DNA of 64,000 bases from Branchiostoma floridae (lineage: Eukaryota; Chordata; Leptocardii; Amphioxiformes; Branchiostomatidae), in NCBI RefSeq assembly GCF_000003815.2, contig NC_049992.1, positions 20,646,894-20,710,893 on the forward strand. The letters are read 5' to 3'. Under the pieces are notes generated by a model. The model searched no databases. It was not told the origin of the DNA and worked only from the letters and a program-made list of their open reading frames with translations. Positions within the stretch are counted from its first letter, which is position 1, and the number at the start of each line of letters is the position of its first letter. Shown piece after piece: positions 62,086 to 64,000 of the stretch. A program made the translations under genes and the position numbers.

Positions 62086-62712
62086 ATGCCAAGCTCTCAG
62101 TACCGGACATACAGAGACGCTGTGATCGGAGTACCGGCAGATAAGACTAGTGCCCCTCCTACTCAACACGGGAACAATTCTCGCCCGTCTCCACACACAC
62201 AACCAGCACGGGATCGGGGACAACAATCACACATTGGGCCCGCCCCAACATCGGGACAAGACCGATCACCTACTTCAACCCATGCGCTAGATGCTGGGCG
62301 AGAACATAACGCAAATGTGCACAGGAGACCACCAGCCGATAACCCACCTAACATTTCAGCTGGTCCTACTTCAGAGAGACTCGAACACTTCTCCAGTACA
62401 CCCTGGAACAGTAACCCTCCCCCTCGCCAAGGACCCGCGGCCCCAAGTTCATCTAAAGCTCCGATGGGACATCCAGCGAACCCGTCCAGAAGCCCAATAG
62501 GGCACTGGAGTCAGCCGCCACCCATCCCAAGTCGTCTCTCCGGACCCTGGGGCCCGCCCATCTTCAACCAACCGGCCGGCCCGTGGGGATTCTCCCCGGT
62601 GAACACTCCTGTCCTTACCCCGCCCGGCCAGTCTCAGCCTCCACGGATGAACCCACCGCCCTGGTCCTGGCATCCTAACATGATGTGGCCTCCGATGTTC
62701 CCGGTGTGGTAG
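62086..62712 (+). CDS. proline-rich, low-complexity protein
   Basis: The ATG at 62086 opens an intact frame of about 208 codons ending at 62712. It is rich in Pro, Ser, Gly, Asn and Trp, with PSSQYRTYRDAVIGVPADK at the start and PPWSWHPNMMWPPMFPVW at the end. It has no known fold and is likely disordered. Position between the SGNH and EEP ORFs on the same strand suggests a second structural ORF of the same element. It could be a host gene. Confidence 0.5.
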   Translation: MPSSQYRTYRDAVIGVPADKTSAPPTQHGNNSRPSPHTQPARDRGQQSHIGPAPTSGQDRSPTSTHALDAGREHNANVHRRPPADNPPNISAGPTSERLEHFSSTPWNSNPPPRQGPAAPSSSKAPMGHPANPSRSPIGHWSQPPPIPSRLSGPWGPPIFNQPAGPWGFSPVNTPVLTPPGQSQPPRMNPPPWSWHPNMMWPPMFPVW

Positions 62713-63072
62713 GACTTCTATACTTAGTCATACAGTCTGTACATTTCGATTAGAAAGACTGTATCCGAGACTACTGCATTAGTCAAAGCTAAGCTATTTG
62801 TAGATACACAGTGATACTAGTATTTAGTTACGTTGGTAGTCATTTTTAGTTTAAGAAATATACAAAATGATTTAGACGTACATATATGTATTTTTTGTTG
62901 TTGTAGTTGTTGTTGATCAATTTTGATTGATTGTTTACTTAGTTTACATTTATCTAAGCTTACCTCAAATTCTCATGTTAAAGCTAGTAAGGTCCTGTGA
63001 GACATTGTGGATCGGACCGTAAAGACACAATTTTTTCTTCTTTTTCCCATTTCATTTAACTCATCCTTGGAT

Positions 63073-63975
63073 ATGAAAGCATTTTCTGGAGGCAACATGA
63101 ACTTTTGTTTCTGGAATGTCCACGGGCTGGGTTCAAAATTAGAGGATTTAGATTTCTTGTATAAAATTGACAAATTTGACTTTATCTCGCTTCTGGAAAC
63201 GTGGAGTACTGAAAAAACAAAAATTAACATACCAAACTACAGTTCTTTTCAACTGCATAGAAAGAAGAGTAAACGAGCAAAACGCTCATCAGGGGGCATC
63301 ATTTTCTTTTTCAAAGAACAATACAAAGCTTTTGTTAAAAAATTACCATCAAAATCAACAGATTTGCTTTGGGTTCAGATAGATCGCAAATTACTAGGAT
63401 TAGACAAAGATCTTTTTATTTGTTCAGTTTATATCAGTCCTAGTGCATCCACAACGCACAAACACACAGTAAACCATGTAATAGAAATTTTAGAGGAAGA
63501 GATATGTAAATACAGTCCTCAGGGTTTCATCCTACTAGGCGGTGACCTAAATTCTCGTCTAAGAAATTTACAAGATTTCGTTGAAGATGACACTTTCTGT
63601 GATAATCACCCGAATAACTTCTCAAACATTACATTAGATAGACAACACATGGATCAAGCTCCCCCCAACAAGTTTGGCAGATTTGTGGCTGATTTATGTA
63701 TTCAAGGAAATCATAAAATTCTTAACGGCAGAATAGCCGGTGATCTACAAGGAAAATTCACGTGTCATCAGCCAAACGGTAGCAGCACTGTTGATTATGT
63801 AATATGCAACCAACCGCTTCTAGAACACATTTTATTTTTTCGAGTTAACCCCCTAACCACATTCTCTGATCACTGCATGTTATCTGTTGTCTTACGTACA
63901 AAATCCTCAAATCACCCTGCCAAAGAGAAACAGATAAGTGGAAACAGCAAACCTCTCTCTAAAAGATTCCATTAG
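63073..63975 (+). CDS. endonuclease/exonuclease/phosphatase (EEP, APE-like) protein
   Basis: Starts considered: ATG at 63073 or 63097; the second begins right at the domain. About 300 residues carry all EEP motifs in order: CFWNVHGLGS (Asn), SLLETW (Glu), ILLGGDLNSR (Asp/Asn), STVDYVI (Asp) and TFSDH (catalytic His). Known: this APE-type nuclease nicks target DNA for non-LTR elements. The frame ends with TAG at 63973, about 30 residues after the SDH motif, and no RT follows in frame within the window. Confidence 0.85.
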   Translation: MKAFSGGNMNFCFWNVHGLGSKLEDLDFLYKIDKFDFISLLETWSTEKTKINIPNYSSFQLHRKKSKRAKRSSGGIIFFFKEQYKAFVKKLPSKSTDLLWVQIDRKLLGLDKDLFICSVYISPSASTTHKHTVNHVIEILEEEICKYSPQGFILLGGDLNSRLRNLQDFVEDDTFCDNHPNNFSNITLDRQHMDQAPPNKFGRFVADLCIQGNHKILNGRIAGDLQGKFTCHQPNGSSTVDYVICNQPLLEHILFFRVNPLTTFSDHCMLSVVLRTKSSNHPAKEKQISGNSKPLSKRFH

Positions 63976-64000
63976 AATGAAACCTCTGCACAAAAGTTTT

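Overview
The window looks like nuclear DNA of an invertebrate deuterostome, most likely a lancelet (Branchiostoma). Genes have many small exons in AT-rich introns packed with non-LTR relics, tRNA-derived SINEs and small inverted-repeat transposons, and the host gene combines MACPF, cysteine-rich and fibrinogen-type modules. The species call is an inference from gene and repeat style. Three assembly gaps (runs of N) are present: 21057-21384, 23507-23889 and 56182-56281.

Region 1 (about 2.7-47.2 kb, + strand) is one large gene that I reconstructed by hand. A TATA-type promoter and a 5' UTR exon are followed by 23 coding exons (3464-47143). Intron phases are compatible at every junction and the lengths sum to 4830 nt (about 1609 codons plus stop). 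Module order: signal peptide; linker with a basic cleavage-type site and a hydrophobic helix; MACPF pore-forming domain with the W-G-T-H-Y...G-G signature; an unrecognised segment; a farnesoic-acid-methyltransferase-like (Methyltransf_FA) domain; furin-like cysteine-rich exons; one 780-bp exon of GCC2/GCC3 (ephrin-receptor-like) repeats; and a C-terminal fibrinogen-related domain (FReD). It reads as a secreted pore-former tethered to a lectin-type recognition head, which would be a one-polypeptide counterpart of the ficolin-to-membrane-attack logic of complement. This is the most interesting object here.

Its introns carry most of the other content: degenerate LINE 3' ends (5.5, 9.9, 16.1/16.7, 40.7 kb), SINEs (8.5, 26.6 kb), TTAA-flanked palindromic MITEs (2.0, 17.4, 26.5, 35.3 kb), a MITE with a perfect 8-bp target duplication (33.1 kb), decamer minisatellites, and a rearranged LTR retrotransposon (23.0-25.4 kb). 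That retrotransposon holds a gag fragment, a protease lacking its active-site segment, and a fragment of an SR splicing factor.

Region 2 (47.2-57 kb) has the probable 3' UTR, a (TA)n tract, a nested family of hairpin-ended elements (52-56.4 kb, inverted relative to 41.6-43.3 kb), two minus-strand SINEs and one orphan minus-strand exon resembling a GT-A glycosyltransferase.

Region 3 (57-64 kb) has three intronless ORFs on the + strand: a 639-aa protein with a degenerate J domain, a zinc ribbon, a coiled coil and an SGNH hydrolase; a proline-rich protein; and an endonuclease/exonuclease/phosphatase (EEP) protein. They look like parts of a mobile element whose polymerase, if any, lies beyond the window.
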